Assembly: GCF_008365385.1 (NCBI RefSeq)
Contig: NZ_QOVF01000007.1
Span: forward strand, 1 to 64,000
Length of the DNA stretch: 64,000 bases
Reading direction: 5' to 3'
Source of the DNA: Halopseudomonas laoshanensis
GTDB lineage: Bacteria; Pseudomonadota; Gammaproteobacteria; Pseudomonadales; Pseudomonadaceae
A program made the position numbers and the translations under genes. The notes under the pieces were generated by a model, which was not told the DNA's origin, ran no database searches, and saw only the letters and a program-made list of their open reading frames with translations. Positions 35,111 to 44,272 of this stretch are shown here, piece after piece (position 1 is the stretch's first letter; the number at the start of each line of letters is the position of its first letter).

Positions 35111-35223
35111 TGCCGCAGCACCAACTGGTCTGCAGATGACCGTCAGAGCACAGGGATGTGCGATGACGAGCCCCAGGGAAGGCCCCGGAGCGTGTCATCT
35201 GCAGGCCAGTTGGTGCTGCGGCA
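35111..35223. repeat. Three-way-junction hairpin repeat, copy 1
   Basis: An outer stem of 30 pairs (35111-35140 with 35194-35223; 29 Watson-Crick plus one G-U) encloses a 53-base core. The core has one hairpin (CGTCA...CACA-GGGA-TGTG...TGACG, 35141-35168) and a weaker second one around CCCCAGGGAAGGCC, then AGCGT. The core is shared with copy 2 at 42577-42684, while the outer stem sequence is different. It lies in the 402-bp gap between the two acyl-CoA dehydrogenases, after the terminator of the upstream gene. The rest of that gap holds nothing I can identify. Confidence 0.85.
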
Positions 35224-35258
35224 ATCACTCCCAGCCATTGCCAGACATCAAAAACAAC

Positions 35259-35283
35259 AAAGCCCCGAACCAGTCGGGGCTTT
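35259..35283 (-). terminator. Intrinsic terminator of the second acyl-CoA dehydrogenase
   Basis: AAAGCCCCGA (35259-35268), loop ACCAG, TCGGGGCTTT (35274-35283): a perfect 10-bp stem. On the minus strand it is followed by GTTGTTTTT. It lies 30 bp after the stop of the upstream dehydrogenase. Confidence 0.85.
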
Positions 35284-35312
35284 GTTTATAGCTTGCAGCT
35301 TATAACGAGAAC

Positions 35313-37103
35313 TTAGAACTGCTCAGCCGTCATCTGCATCAATGAATCAGCACCAGCTTCCAGTGCTTCGACGTGTGCGCGGGCACGCGGCAATAAACGC
35401 TTGAAGTAGAACTCCTGAGTCGCCAACTTGGCCTTGTAGAAGTCCTCCTCAGAGGTTCCTGCATCCAATGTTGCCTGAGCAGCGACCGCCATCTTCAGCC
35501 AGAAGAACGCCAGCGTCACATAGCCTGAGTACATCAGGAAGTCCATGGCCGCCGCGCCGACTTCTTCGCGGTTCTGCATCGAGCGCATGGCGATTTTCTG
35601 CGTCAGCTCGCCCCACTCGGCATTCAGCTTGTTCAGCTTGGTAACGTACTCACCCAGTGTGGCATGGCCCTCGTTGGCCTGGCAGAACTGATGCACTTCC
35701 TTGGTGAAGGCGCGCTGCATCTTGCCCTGGCTCATCAGCACCTTGCGTCCGAGCAAATCCAGCGCCTGAATGCCGTTGGTGCCTTCATACAGCAAGCTGA
35801 TACGGCAGTCGCGCATCTGCTGCTCCTGGCCCCATTCACGGATGTAACCATGGCCGCCGAAAATTTGCATACCGTGGTTGGTCACTTCCAGGCCGGTCTC
35901 GGTCATGAAGGCTTTGCAGATCGGCGTCAAGAACGCCAACTGATCCTCGGCATTGGCACGTACCGACTCGTCTTTGGAATAGTGTGCCTTGTCCAGCAAC
36001 TGCGCGGTGTAATACGCCAGCGCACGGTTGCCTTCATTGAAACCCTTCATGGTCAGCAACATCCGACGCACGTCAGGATGCACGATAATCGGATCAGCAG
36101 GCTTGTCCGGCGCCGCCGGACCCGACAATGCACGCATCTGCAGACGGTCTTTGGCGTAGGCGATGGCGGTCTGGTAGGAAGCCTCACCGTGACACAAACC
36201 CTGCATACCGGTACCCAGGCGAGCATGGTTCATCATGGTGAACATGCAATTCAAACCCTTGTTGATCTCACCGATCAGGAAGCCCGTGGCACCGTCAAAG
36301 TTGAGCACACAGGTGGCGGACGCCTTGATGCCCATCTTGTGCTCCAGGGAGCCGCACTTCACACCATTGCGCTCACCGACCTCGCCATTGGCGTCGGGCA
36401 GAAACTTCGGCACGATAAACAGCGAGATGCCCTTGGTGCCGGCCGGGGCGTCAGGCAGCTTGGCCAACACCAGGTGCACGATGTTTTCGGCAAAATCATG
36501 CTCGCCACAAGAGATAAAGATCTTGGTGCCGGTGATTTCGTAGGTGCCGTCCTCGCGGGGTACCGCGCGCGTTTTGGTCAGACCCAGGTCGGTACCGCAA
36601 TGCGGTTCGGTCAGGCACATGGAACCAGTCCAGGTGCCGGGCACCAGCTTATTCAGATACAGCTTTTTCTGCTCCGGACTACCGTGCGCACGAATGGCCG
36701 CCGAACAGCCCTGGCTCAAACCCGGATACATGCTCCAGGCATAGTTTGCCGATGCAGTCATTTCCGCCACCACCAGACCCAGCGACGCGGGCAGACCCTG
36801 CCCACCGTATTCAACCGGACCGGTCATCGAGCCCCAGCCATTGTCTACATACTGTTGATAGGCTTCTTTGAAACCCTTGGGCGTGGTAACGACGCCATCA
36901 TCGATATGACAGCCTTCCTCATCACCGCTACGGTTCAACGGCGCCAGTACTTCACCTGCGAACTTGGCACTTTCTTCCAGAATCGCGCTGACCATATCCG
37001 GCGTGGCGTCGGTGAGACCATGAGTTTCATAACCCGTGGCGAAATCAAACACTTCGTCCATGACGAAGCGCATGTCACGGAGGGGGGCTTTGTAAGTCGG
37101 CAT
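35313..37103 (-). CDS. Acyl-CoA dehydrogenase, long C-terminal-domain type (second paralog)
   Basis: 596 aa from ATG 37103 (MPTYKAPLRDMRFVMDEVF), with a GGAGAC ribosome site. Same architecture as the neighbour: YKAPLRD N-terminal extension, MCLTEPHCGTDLGLTKTRA, KIFISCGEHDF, catalytic Glu in LYEGTNGIQALDLLGRK, and an extended helical C-terminus. The two proteins share many blocks almost word for word and clearly arose by duplication, but differ enough to suggest different chain-length ranges. A terminator separates them, so they are probably separate transcripts. Confidence 0.9.
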   Translation of the reverse strand: MPTYKAPLRDMRFVMDEVFDFATGYETHGLTDATPDMVSAILEESAKFAGEVLAPLNRSGDEEGCHIDDGVVTTPKGFKEAYQQYVDNGWGSMTGPVEYGGQGLPASLGLVVAEMTASANYAWSMYPGLSQGCSAAIRAHGSPEQKKLYLNKLVPGTWTGSMCLTEPHCGTDLGLTKTRAVPREDGTYEITGTKIFISCGEHDFAENIVHLVLAKLPDAPAGTKGISLFIVPKFLPDANGEVGERNGVKCGSLEHKMGIKASATCVLNFDGATGFLIGEINKGLNCMFTMMNHARLGTGMQGLCHGEASYQTAIAYAKDRLQMRALSGPAAPDKPADPIIVHPDVRRMLLTMKGFNEGNRALAYYTAQLLDKAHYSKDESVRANAEDQLAFLTPICKAFMTETGLEVTNHGMQIFGGHGYIREWGQEQQMRDCRISLLYEGTNGIQALDLLGRKVLMSQGKMQRAFTKEVHQFCQANEGHATLGEYVTKLNKLNAEWGELTQKIAMRSMQNREEVGAAAMDFLMYSGYVTLAFFWLKMAVAAQATLDAGTSEEDFYKAKLATQEFYFKRLLPRARAHVEALEAGADSLMQMTAEQF

Positions 37104-37544
37104 GCTATTTGTCTCCAGAGATCGGCCGGACCATACCGGCCGATGCGAATTCATACAGTTGTTTGAACATACGGCCAGGCTGCCAGCAGGGTCAAGCTAT
37201 TGGCCTGCGCATTACATTGATTGATACAAAGTCATAAGGTAACTGGCAGCCCCTCCGCTGCCTGGTTGTATCGGGTTCAAGACAGTTATAAACCGATACT
37301 GAACTGCATCCTGAACGCCGTCCGCAAAATCACTGTTAGCAACCGACTCTTGCCTGATTAGGGGCAGCGCTGCGAAGCCCAGGCTGCGGCGCTGAAGCTC
37401 CATTATCCATTCAATCTCTTATTCCATAAACGAATATGAAAATCAGTTTTCGTGCTTGGACAGCCTTAACAATCCCTTTTATTGTGGCGGCCTGATGGGT
37501 TCCGGTACGCGGACCCGATACCTCATACGAGATTCAGGTTACCG
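37104..37544. other. 441-bp intergenic region between divergent genes
   Basis: Holds the promoters of the acyl-CoA dehydrogenase (leftward) and the permease (rightward). An AT-rich stretch at 37420-37451 contains ATTCCATAAACGAATAT and the inverted repeat GAAAA-TCAG-TTTTC (37438-37451). This is a candidate regulator site about 95 bp before the permease start. No convincing coding sequence is seen. Confidence 0.4.
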
Positions 37545-39341
37545 ATGAACTGGGATTCCCTGCCAATGATTGGCGTCGCCGCCCTGCTGTGCTGGGTGTT
37601 CTATGCCTTTGCCCGCGAAAAGTTCAGCCCGGACATAGTGGTCGGCATAGCTGTAGCGGTGCTTCTGGTTAGTAGCCTGCTGACCCCTGGGGACGTGCTC
37701 AGCGTTCTGTCCAACAGTGCTCCGATTACCATTGCCTGCATGTTCATTCTGTCCGCCGCGCTGGAACGCACCGGCTGTGTGGATGCGCTGGGCAAATGGC
37801 TGGCAAAGCTCGGCGGCGGCAGCCCATTACGCACGCTGTTCAGCCTCATGATCACGGCTCTGGTGCTCTCGACCTTTATCAATAACACCCCGGTGGTCGC
37901 TATCCTCACGCCAGTCGCCGTTACGCTGGCTGCCCAGGTTGGCAGCAAAGCGTCGAAGCTACTCATTCCGCTGTCCTACGCCACTATTCTGGGCGGCACC
38001 ATGACCATGATCGGCACTTCGACCAACATCCTGGTCGACGGTGTGGCGAGGGAGGCCGGCATGGAGCCCTTCGGCATGTTCGACATCTTCCTGCCGGGGC
38101 TGATCATGGCGGTCATTGGCGTGGGTTTTATTATGCTGGTTGGCCACCGGCTGCTGCCGGACCGGGAAAGCCTGTCGAAGCAGTTGCGTCCGGACCAAAG
38201 CCGGCCGTTTATGACCGAACTGCTGGTGCCACATGACTCGCCGATCATCAATCAGACGATTGCCGACGCCAAACTCAACGGCAACAGCGGCATTCAGGTA
38301 CTGAAGATCTTCCGCGGCGATGAAGAGCTCTCAACGCCGTTGAACAGCACTCTTCTCAACGCCGGCGACCGCTTGGTACTGCATACCAATATGAAGGATT
38401 TTATGGAGCTGCGGCAGAACGGTCTGCTGACCTTCAACCGCGACCAGGCCGCCAACTTTGAGACCATATCCACCCGCGACGTCGTGCTGGCCGAGGCGAT
38501 TGTCGGGCGCAACTCACGTTACAGCCATCGCCCCATGCGCGACCTTAACCTCACCGCGCGCTATGGCATGCACGTGCTGGCCATCCATCGCCATAACGAA
38601 AACATTCAGGACAACCTGGACGACTTCCAGTTGCAGTTCGGCGATGTGATGCTGGTTGAGGGCTCGCCAACACAGATTCGCAAATTTGCTGACAACGGCG
38701 ATCTGATCAGCCTGAACACTGTGCACGAACGCGCCTATCGGCGTGACAAGGCGCCAATCGCGATCGCGGCTGTGCTGGCGGTGATGCTGCTGGCTGCTTT
38801 CAAGATCATGCCCATTGAAGGCCTGGCCATGATCGCCACTGCCATTGTGCTGGCGACCGACTGTCTGGACACGGAAGACGCTTACAAGGCGATTGACTGG
38901 CGAATTCTGACGATCATTTTCGGCATGCTGGCGATCAGTATCGCCATGAACAAAGTCGGGCTGGTGGACACGGTAGTAGACCAGGTCATGAGCCTGTCGC
39001 CGCTATTGGGACCACTGTTCATGCTCTCGTTTATCTACCTGCTGACGTCGATTCTGACCGAGGTAGTCAGCAACAATGCGGTCGCAGTATTGCTGACACC
39101 CATCGCGATTGGCGTGGCGCAGCAGCTCGGAGCCGACCCGCGGCCCTTCGTGATCGCGGTGATGTTCGCCGCCAGCGCCAGCTTTGCCACCCCCATTGGC
39201 TATCAGACCAACACCTTCGTCTACAGCGCCGGGGGCTATAAATTCACCGACTTCATGCGCATAGGGGTGCCCATGAACCTGATCATGTGGGCTACCGCTA
39301 CTCTAGTCATCCCCTGGATATGGCCGCTATTCCCGGCTTGA
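37545..39341 (+). CDS. SLC13/DASS-type permease with two TrkA-C domains
   Basis: 598 aa from ATG 37545 (MNWDSLPMIGVAALLCWVFYAF); the longer frame to 37482 has no membrane or signal logic. About 11-12 helices are split by a cytoplasmic section carrying two RCK_C/TrkA-C-like domains (around residues 205-285 and 300-385: PIINQTIADAKLNGNSGI...GDRLVLHT and RPMRDLNLTARYGMHVL...GDVMLVEG). The paired SLC13 substrate motifs appear as INNTPVVAILTPV and SNNAVAVLLTPIAIG. Relatives carry sulfate, dicarboxylates or other anions with sodium; sulfate is plausible for the TrkA-C-bearing type, but not proven here. Confidence 0.85.
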   Translation: MNWDSLPMIGVAALLCWVFYAFAREKFSPDIVVGIAVAVLLVSSLLTPGDVLSVLSNSAPITIACMFILSAALERTGCVDALGKWLAKLGGGSPLRTLFSLMITALVLSTFINNTPVVAILTPVAVTLAAQVGSKASKLLIPLSYATILGGTMTMIGTSTNILVDGVAREAGMEPFGMFDIFLPGLIMAVIGVGFIMLVGHRLLPDRESLSKQLRPDQSRPFMTELLVPHDSPIINQTIADAKLNGNSGIQVLKIFRGDEELSTPLNSTLLNAGDRLVLHTNMKDFMELRQNGLLTFNRDQAANFETISTRDVVLAEAIVGRNSRYSHRPMRDLNLTARYGMHVLAIHRHNENIQDNLDDFQLQFGDVMLVEGSPTQIRKFADNGDLISLNTVHERAYRRDKAPIAIAAVLAVMLLAAFKIMPIEGLAMIATAIVLATDCLDTEDAYKAIDWRILTIIFGMLAISIAMNKVGLVDTVVDQVMSLSPLLGPLFMLSFIYLLTSILTEVVSNNAVAVLLTPIAIGVAQQLGADPRPFVIAVMFAASASFATPIGYQTNTFVYSAGGYKFTDFMRIGVPMNLIMWATATLVIPWIWPLFPA

Positions 39342-39404
39342 GTCCTCAGCCGGCTCCACGGTGCAAAGGAGAGGTGTAAACCGGAGGCCGTCACCAGCCC
39401 GCCC

Positions 39405-39599
39405 TCAACAGTTGGCCATTGGCAGGTGAGGAAGGTCGTTGGTCGGATTCATAATCCGCGAATAGATATTGAACATATCTGCGCTATGCTGAGTGCTGTC
39501 AACGGCATAGGACATGGTTTGATAGATCGGCACCGCCACTGCTCTGGTGGTAGGGTCCAGGGAATGACCGGCGTGTATTGCGAGGGTTTCGAGCTTCAT
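39405..39599 (-). pseudogene. metY: metY (O-acetylhomoserine sulfhydrylase) remnant, N-terminal 55 codons
   Basis: Begins [20 protein letters not shown], then [20 protein letters not shown] and [11 protein letters not shown], which is the start of MetY-type PLP enzymes (normally about 425 aa). About six residues between the DMF and NIY parts are missing compared with the family, and similarity ends abruptly after NPTND; the frame stops eight residues later. It is therefore a truncated remnant with an internal small deletion, not a working enzyme. In P. aeruginosa, as I remember it, metY lies next to the same Usp and ParA-like genes, so this is probably the decayed ancestral copy. Confidence 0.85.
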
Positions 39600-39754
39600 G
39601 CTCTCTCATGAGGTTCACCCCACGCATGCCCATCCCGGCGTTCGCAGTTCAAGATGCGCGATGGGTTAGATCAACCGGCTTTGCTCTAGGTCAAATATCT
39701 AGCTCGCTAGTGCGGGGACACGGCGATGCGCATCCGCTCCAAGGAGCTAACGCC

Positions 39755-40588
39755 ATGTCCCCCATCATTGTCGCTACCGATCTCAACCCTGAGTCTGACC
39801 TCGCCCTCAGCCGTGCCAGCGCCATCGCACGTGAGCTGGACGCGCCGCTCATCGTAATGCATACCGTTGATGATCAGCTGCCGCTATTGGCAAGGGACAA
39901 CGTATGCAAGGAAACCAGGCGGTTGCTGGAGGATCAGCTCAGCCGCTGTGTGCCAGACAGTAGCGTGCATACACAACTGATCGTGAGCCCAGGCCGGGTG
40001 GCGGAAAGCACACTCCGCTTGGTCAGCGAGGAACGTGCCCAGCTTCTGGTATTGGGCAAGCATCATCAGCGCAGTCCGGAGCGGGTTGTTTACACGACGG
40101 CAGAGCGTGTCAGTCGGCTCTCCTGTGCGCCGGTACTGACGGTGGCGACGGCTGGTGGCAAGTATCAAAGTGCGCTGTTGGCACTGGATTTTTCCGCCTG
40201 TGCCAGCGAAGCGTTGCGCTGCGCAGCGCGCCTGCTTGATGGCGGCAGGCTACACGCCTTGCATGTGTGCAATCCGCCGCTAGCTAAGCGTCTAGCCGGG
40301 CCTGCCGTGCAACGGGCGTATATCGATGAACAGAGTGAGATGCTGGATTATCTGCTGAAGGACGAATTGGAAACTCTGAAGCTGATCGGAACAACCGCAC
40401 CGCAGATCGAACTACAAATCACCTGCGGCGAGATGCGGGAACAGTTTGACCAGGCGATCGCCCAATTTTCCCCCGGCTTTGTCGCCCTGGGCAGCCATAG
40501 CCGCGATGGCTTGACCCACGCGCTACGCGGCAGTCTGGCCCAAGCTTTGCTTCGCGATTCGCCGTGCGATGTGTTGATCGCGCACTAG
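39755..40588 (+). CDS. Universal stress protein, tandem UspA domains
   Basis: 277 aa from ATG 39755 (MSPIIVATDLNPESDLALSRA), preceded by AAGGAG. Two UspA domains: residues 1-135 and about 140-277, each starting with a beta strand (PIIVATDL; QSALLALDFS) and ending with a Gly-rich motif (LLVLGKHHQRSPERVVYTTAERV; FVALGSHSRDGLTHALRGSLAQALL). The second resembles the ATP-binding G-2x-G-9x-G(S) pattern better than the first. Double-domain Usps support survival under low oxygen or stress in Pseudomonas. Sequence upstream shows only a weak half-site for Anr, so regulation is open. Confidence 0.88.
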   Translation: MSPIIVATDLNPESDLALSRASAIARELDAPLIVMHTVDDQLPLLARDNVCKETRRLLEDQLSRCVPDSSVHTQLIVSPGRVAESTLRLVSEERAQLLVLGKHHQRSPERVVYTTAERVSRLSCAPVLTVATAGGKYQSALLALDFSACASEALRCAARLLDGGRLHALHVCNPPLAKRLAGPAVQRAYIDEQSEMLDYLLKDELETLKLIGTTAPQIELQITCGEMREQFDQAIAQFSPGFVALGSHSRDGLTHALRGSLAQALLRDSPCDVLIAH

Positions 40589-40594
40589 GCCAAT

Positions 40595-41365
40595 CTATCT
40601 GTTTTCGATATGGTCGTGCAGAGCGATAAACTGCTGGGTCAGTTTATGCCGGCCATCGAGGAAGATCAGCGGTGTATTCACCTGGTGTGACTCACGCATG
40701 CGTACCGAGCTGGACAGATACGCGGGCAACACCGGCAACCCCTCTGCCACCAGTTCATCCAGCATCTGTTGCGGCAGGCTGGCGCGGGACTGGAACTGGT
40801 TGACGACGATGCCCTCCACCTCCAGATCCTCGTTGTGCTCCTCGCGAATATCTTCCAGCTCCTTGAGCAAGCCGTACAAGGCCTGGCGCGAGAAGCTGTC
40901 ACAGTCAAAGGGGATCAGGCAGCGGTCGGCAGCAATGAGCGCAGAGATGGTGTAGAAATTGAAGCTGGGAGCGGTGTCGATATAGATACGCTCGTAGTTG
41001 CCATCCAGGTCTTTCAGCAGCTTGCGCAGCTTCTGGATCTTGTAGCGCGACTCAAGCTTGTGCTGCAGCTCCGCGAGTTCTGGAGCGGCCGGCATGACCC
41101 AGAGATTTTCAAAGGGCGTTTCAGTGACGAACTGCTCAGCCTTCTTGTTGAACAGGCTGGTGGAAAGCGTCTGGGCGAAAAAGTCGGCAATGGTCAGGTC
41201 GACATCCTGCAAGCCATCACCCAGCAGGTAGTGACTGGAGTTGGCCTGCGGATCCAGATCAACCACCAGGGTCTTGTAGCCCGCTGCGGCACTGACGGCG
41301 GCCAAGTTGCAGGCGATGCTGGATTTACCCACACCACCCTTCTGATTGAAGATCACCCGACGCAT
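40595..41365 (-). CDS. ParA-family ATPase without ParB partner
   Basis: 256 aa. The deviant Walker A is [21 protein letters not shown] at the N-terminus, followed by [18 protein letters not shown] (A' motif) and [17 protein letters not shown] (Walker B). No DNA-binding N-terminal helix domain, so it is the small Soj/MinD-like type. There is no parB or parS-like repeat nearby; it sits between usp and hemE as in P. aeruginosa. Such orphan ParA-like proteins position cellular cargo (chemotaxis arrays, chromosomes, pili), but the cargo here is unknown. Confidence 0.85.
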   Translation of the reverse strand: MRRVIFNQKGGVGKSSIACNLAAVSAAAGYKTLVVDLDPQANSSHYLLGDGLQDVDLTIADFFAQTLSTSLFNKKAEQFVTETPFENLWVMPAAPELAELQHKLESRYKIQKLRKLLKDLDGNYERIYIDTAPSFNFYTISALIAADRCLIPFDCDSFSRQALYGLLKELEDIREEHNEDLEVEGIVVNQFQSRASLPQQMLDELVAEGLPVLPAYLSSSVRMRESHQVNTPLIFLDGRHKLTQQFIALHDHIENR

Positions 41366-41398
41366 GACACCCCTCCCCCGAATCTGTCCGAAACCAAC

Positions 41399-42481
41399 TC
41401 AGACTACGATAGCAGAGGGATCATGATAGATCGCAGACATTTCATGTACTGCTTCGATAAAGGCGCCGGCATGCGCTGGATCGACCTCCGGGGTAATGCC
41501 ATGGCCCAGATTGAAAACGTGGCCGTTGCCCTTGCCGTAGCTCTTGAGAATACGCGCGACTTCTTCGCGAATCGCAGCGGGTTTGGCGTAGAGCACGGTG
41601 GGGTCCATATTGCCTTGCAAAGCGACCTTGGAGCCTACGCGCGATCGCGCCACACCCATATCCATGGTCCAGTCCAGACCCAATGCATCTGCACCGGCGT
41701 CGGCAATACTCTCCAACCATAGCCCACCGTTCTTGGTGAACAGAATGACCGGCACGCGACGACCCTGATGCTCGCGGATCAGCCCCGACACGATCTTGCG
41801 CATATAGGCCAGGGAAAACTTCTGGTAGGCATCGGAAGACAGATTGCCGCCCCAGGTATCAAAAATCTGTACCGCCTGAGCACCTGCCAGAATCTGGCCG
41901 TTCAGATAGGAGGTTACCGACTCAGCCAGTTTATCGAGCAGCATATGCATGGCTTCAGGCTGGTCATAGAGCATGGCCTTGGTCTTGCGGAAGTCCTTGG
42001 AAGAACTGCCTTCAACCATATAGGTCGCCAGCGTCCAGGGGCTGCCGGAGAAACCGATCAGTGGCACCCGACCATTCAGCTCGCTGCGGATAGTCCGCAC
42101 GGCGTTCATCACATAACCCAGATCCTGCTCCGGATCGGGCACCTTGAGCGCTTCTATATCAGCGGCGGTATCGATACGCTTGCGAAAGCGCGGGCCTTCA
42201 CCGGTTTCAAAATACAGACCCAGGCCCATCGCATCCGGGATAGTCAGAATGTCGGAAAACAGAATCGCCGCGTCCAGCGGGTAACGCTCCAGCGGCTGCA
42301 GCGTCACTTCACAGGCCATCTCTGGGTTGGTACACAGCCCCATGAAATCGCCAGCCCTGCTACGTGCTTCGCGGTACTCAGGCAGATAGCGCCCGGCCTG
42401 GCGCATCATCCACACCGGGGTAACGTCCACAGGTTGGCGCATAAGGGCACGGAGAAAGCGATCGTTCTTCAATTCGGACAT
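41399..42481 (-). CDS. hemE: Uroporphyrinogen decarboxylase
   Basis: 360 aa from ATG 42481 ([13 protein letters not shown]). It has the HemE signature [16 protein letters not shown] near residues 20-35 (with Arg and Asp in the active site), [17 protein letters not shown] and [16 protein letters not shown]. Catalyses removal of four carboxyl groups from uroporphyrinogen III to coproporphyrinogen III in haem synthesis; cytoplasmic homodimer. The longer frame to 42532 is not needed. Downstream of gltD on the same strand, separated by a terminator and a repeat. Confidence 0.96.
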   Translation of the reverse strand: MSELKNDRFLRALMRQPVDVTPVWMMRQAGRYLPEYREARSRAGDFMGLCTNPEMACEVTLQPLERYPLDAAILFSDILTIPDAMGLGLYFETGEGPRFRKRIDTAADIEALKVPDPEQDLGYVMNAVRTIRSELNGRVPLIGFSGSPWTLATYMVEGSSSKDFRKTKAMLYDQPEAMHMLLDKLAESVTSYLNGQILAGAQAVQIFDTWGGNLSSDAYQKFSLAYMRKIVSGLIREHQGRRVPVILFTKNGGLWLESIADAGADALGLDWTMDMGVARSRVGSKVALQGNMDPTVLYAKPAAIREEVARILKSYGKGNGHVFNLGHGITPEVDPAHAGAFIEAVHEMSAIYHDPSAIVV

Positions 42482-42576
42482 GGAGTAGGTATCCAGTTGC
42501 GGGATCAGCGGGCATTGTACCGGGAAAAGCACGGAAGATCAGGCTGGTAACGTCTGTTAACGACTCGGTCGATCAG

Positions 42577-42684
42577 TGGCTGCGGGGCAAGGCCCTGACG
42601 GGACCGTCGGCGCACAGGGACGTGCGCCGACGAGCCCTAGGGATGGCTCGTAGCGTGTCCCGTCAGGGCCTTACCCCGCAGCCA
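42577..42684. repeat. Three-way-junction hairpin repeat, copy 2
   Basis: A 28-bp outer stem (42577-42604 with 42657-42684, one mismatch) encloses a 52-base core. The core holds a perfect 11-bp hairpin (CGTCGGCGCAC-AGGGAC-GTGCGCCGACG, 42605-42632), a 5-bp hairpin (GAGCC-CTAGGGAT-GGCTC) and the tail AGCGT. It has the same core as copy 1 at 35111-35223, including both AGGGA loops and the CGTC/GACG stem with an A-T to G-C paired change. It lies between the gltD terminator and hemE. Confidence 0.87.
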
Positions 42685-42710
42685 ACCCAACCAGGAGCCA
42701 GAAACACAAA

Positions 42711-42735
42711 AGGGCGCCCGAAGGCGCCCTCTTTT
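42711..42735 (-). terminator. Intrinsic terminator of the gltBD operon
   Basis: AGGGCGCC (42711-42718), loop CGAA, GGCGCCCT (42723-42730), a perfect 8-bp stem; on the minus strand the loop is TTCG, followed by TTTTGTG. On the plus strand it is followed by CTTTTT, so it can work both ways. It lies 21 bp after the gltD stop. Confidence 0.85.
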
Positions 42736-42751
42736 TACATTCTGAAACGGC

Positions 42752-44200
<1,449 letters not shown>

Positions 44201-44272
44201 TCAAGCTGCGACTGCAGGACTCATCAGGGCAAGGCAGCAGACCTGTCGAGCAGGTCTGCCATCGGCCTCTAG

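Noticed and set aside
35664-37166. 500-codon open frame opposite the second acyl-CoA dehydrogenase
   Set aside because: Antisense shadow; no ribosome site or recognisable domain, and the minus-strand gene is certain.
37212-37403. 63-codon frame in the intergenic region before the permease
   Set aside because: No ribosome site, no similarity to anything I recognise, and probable promoter region.
39665-39690. Possible Anr/Fnr box upstream of the universal stress gene
   Set aside because: Only the ATCAA half matches; the other half agrees at two of five positions.
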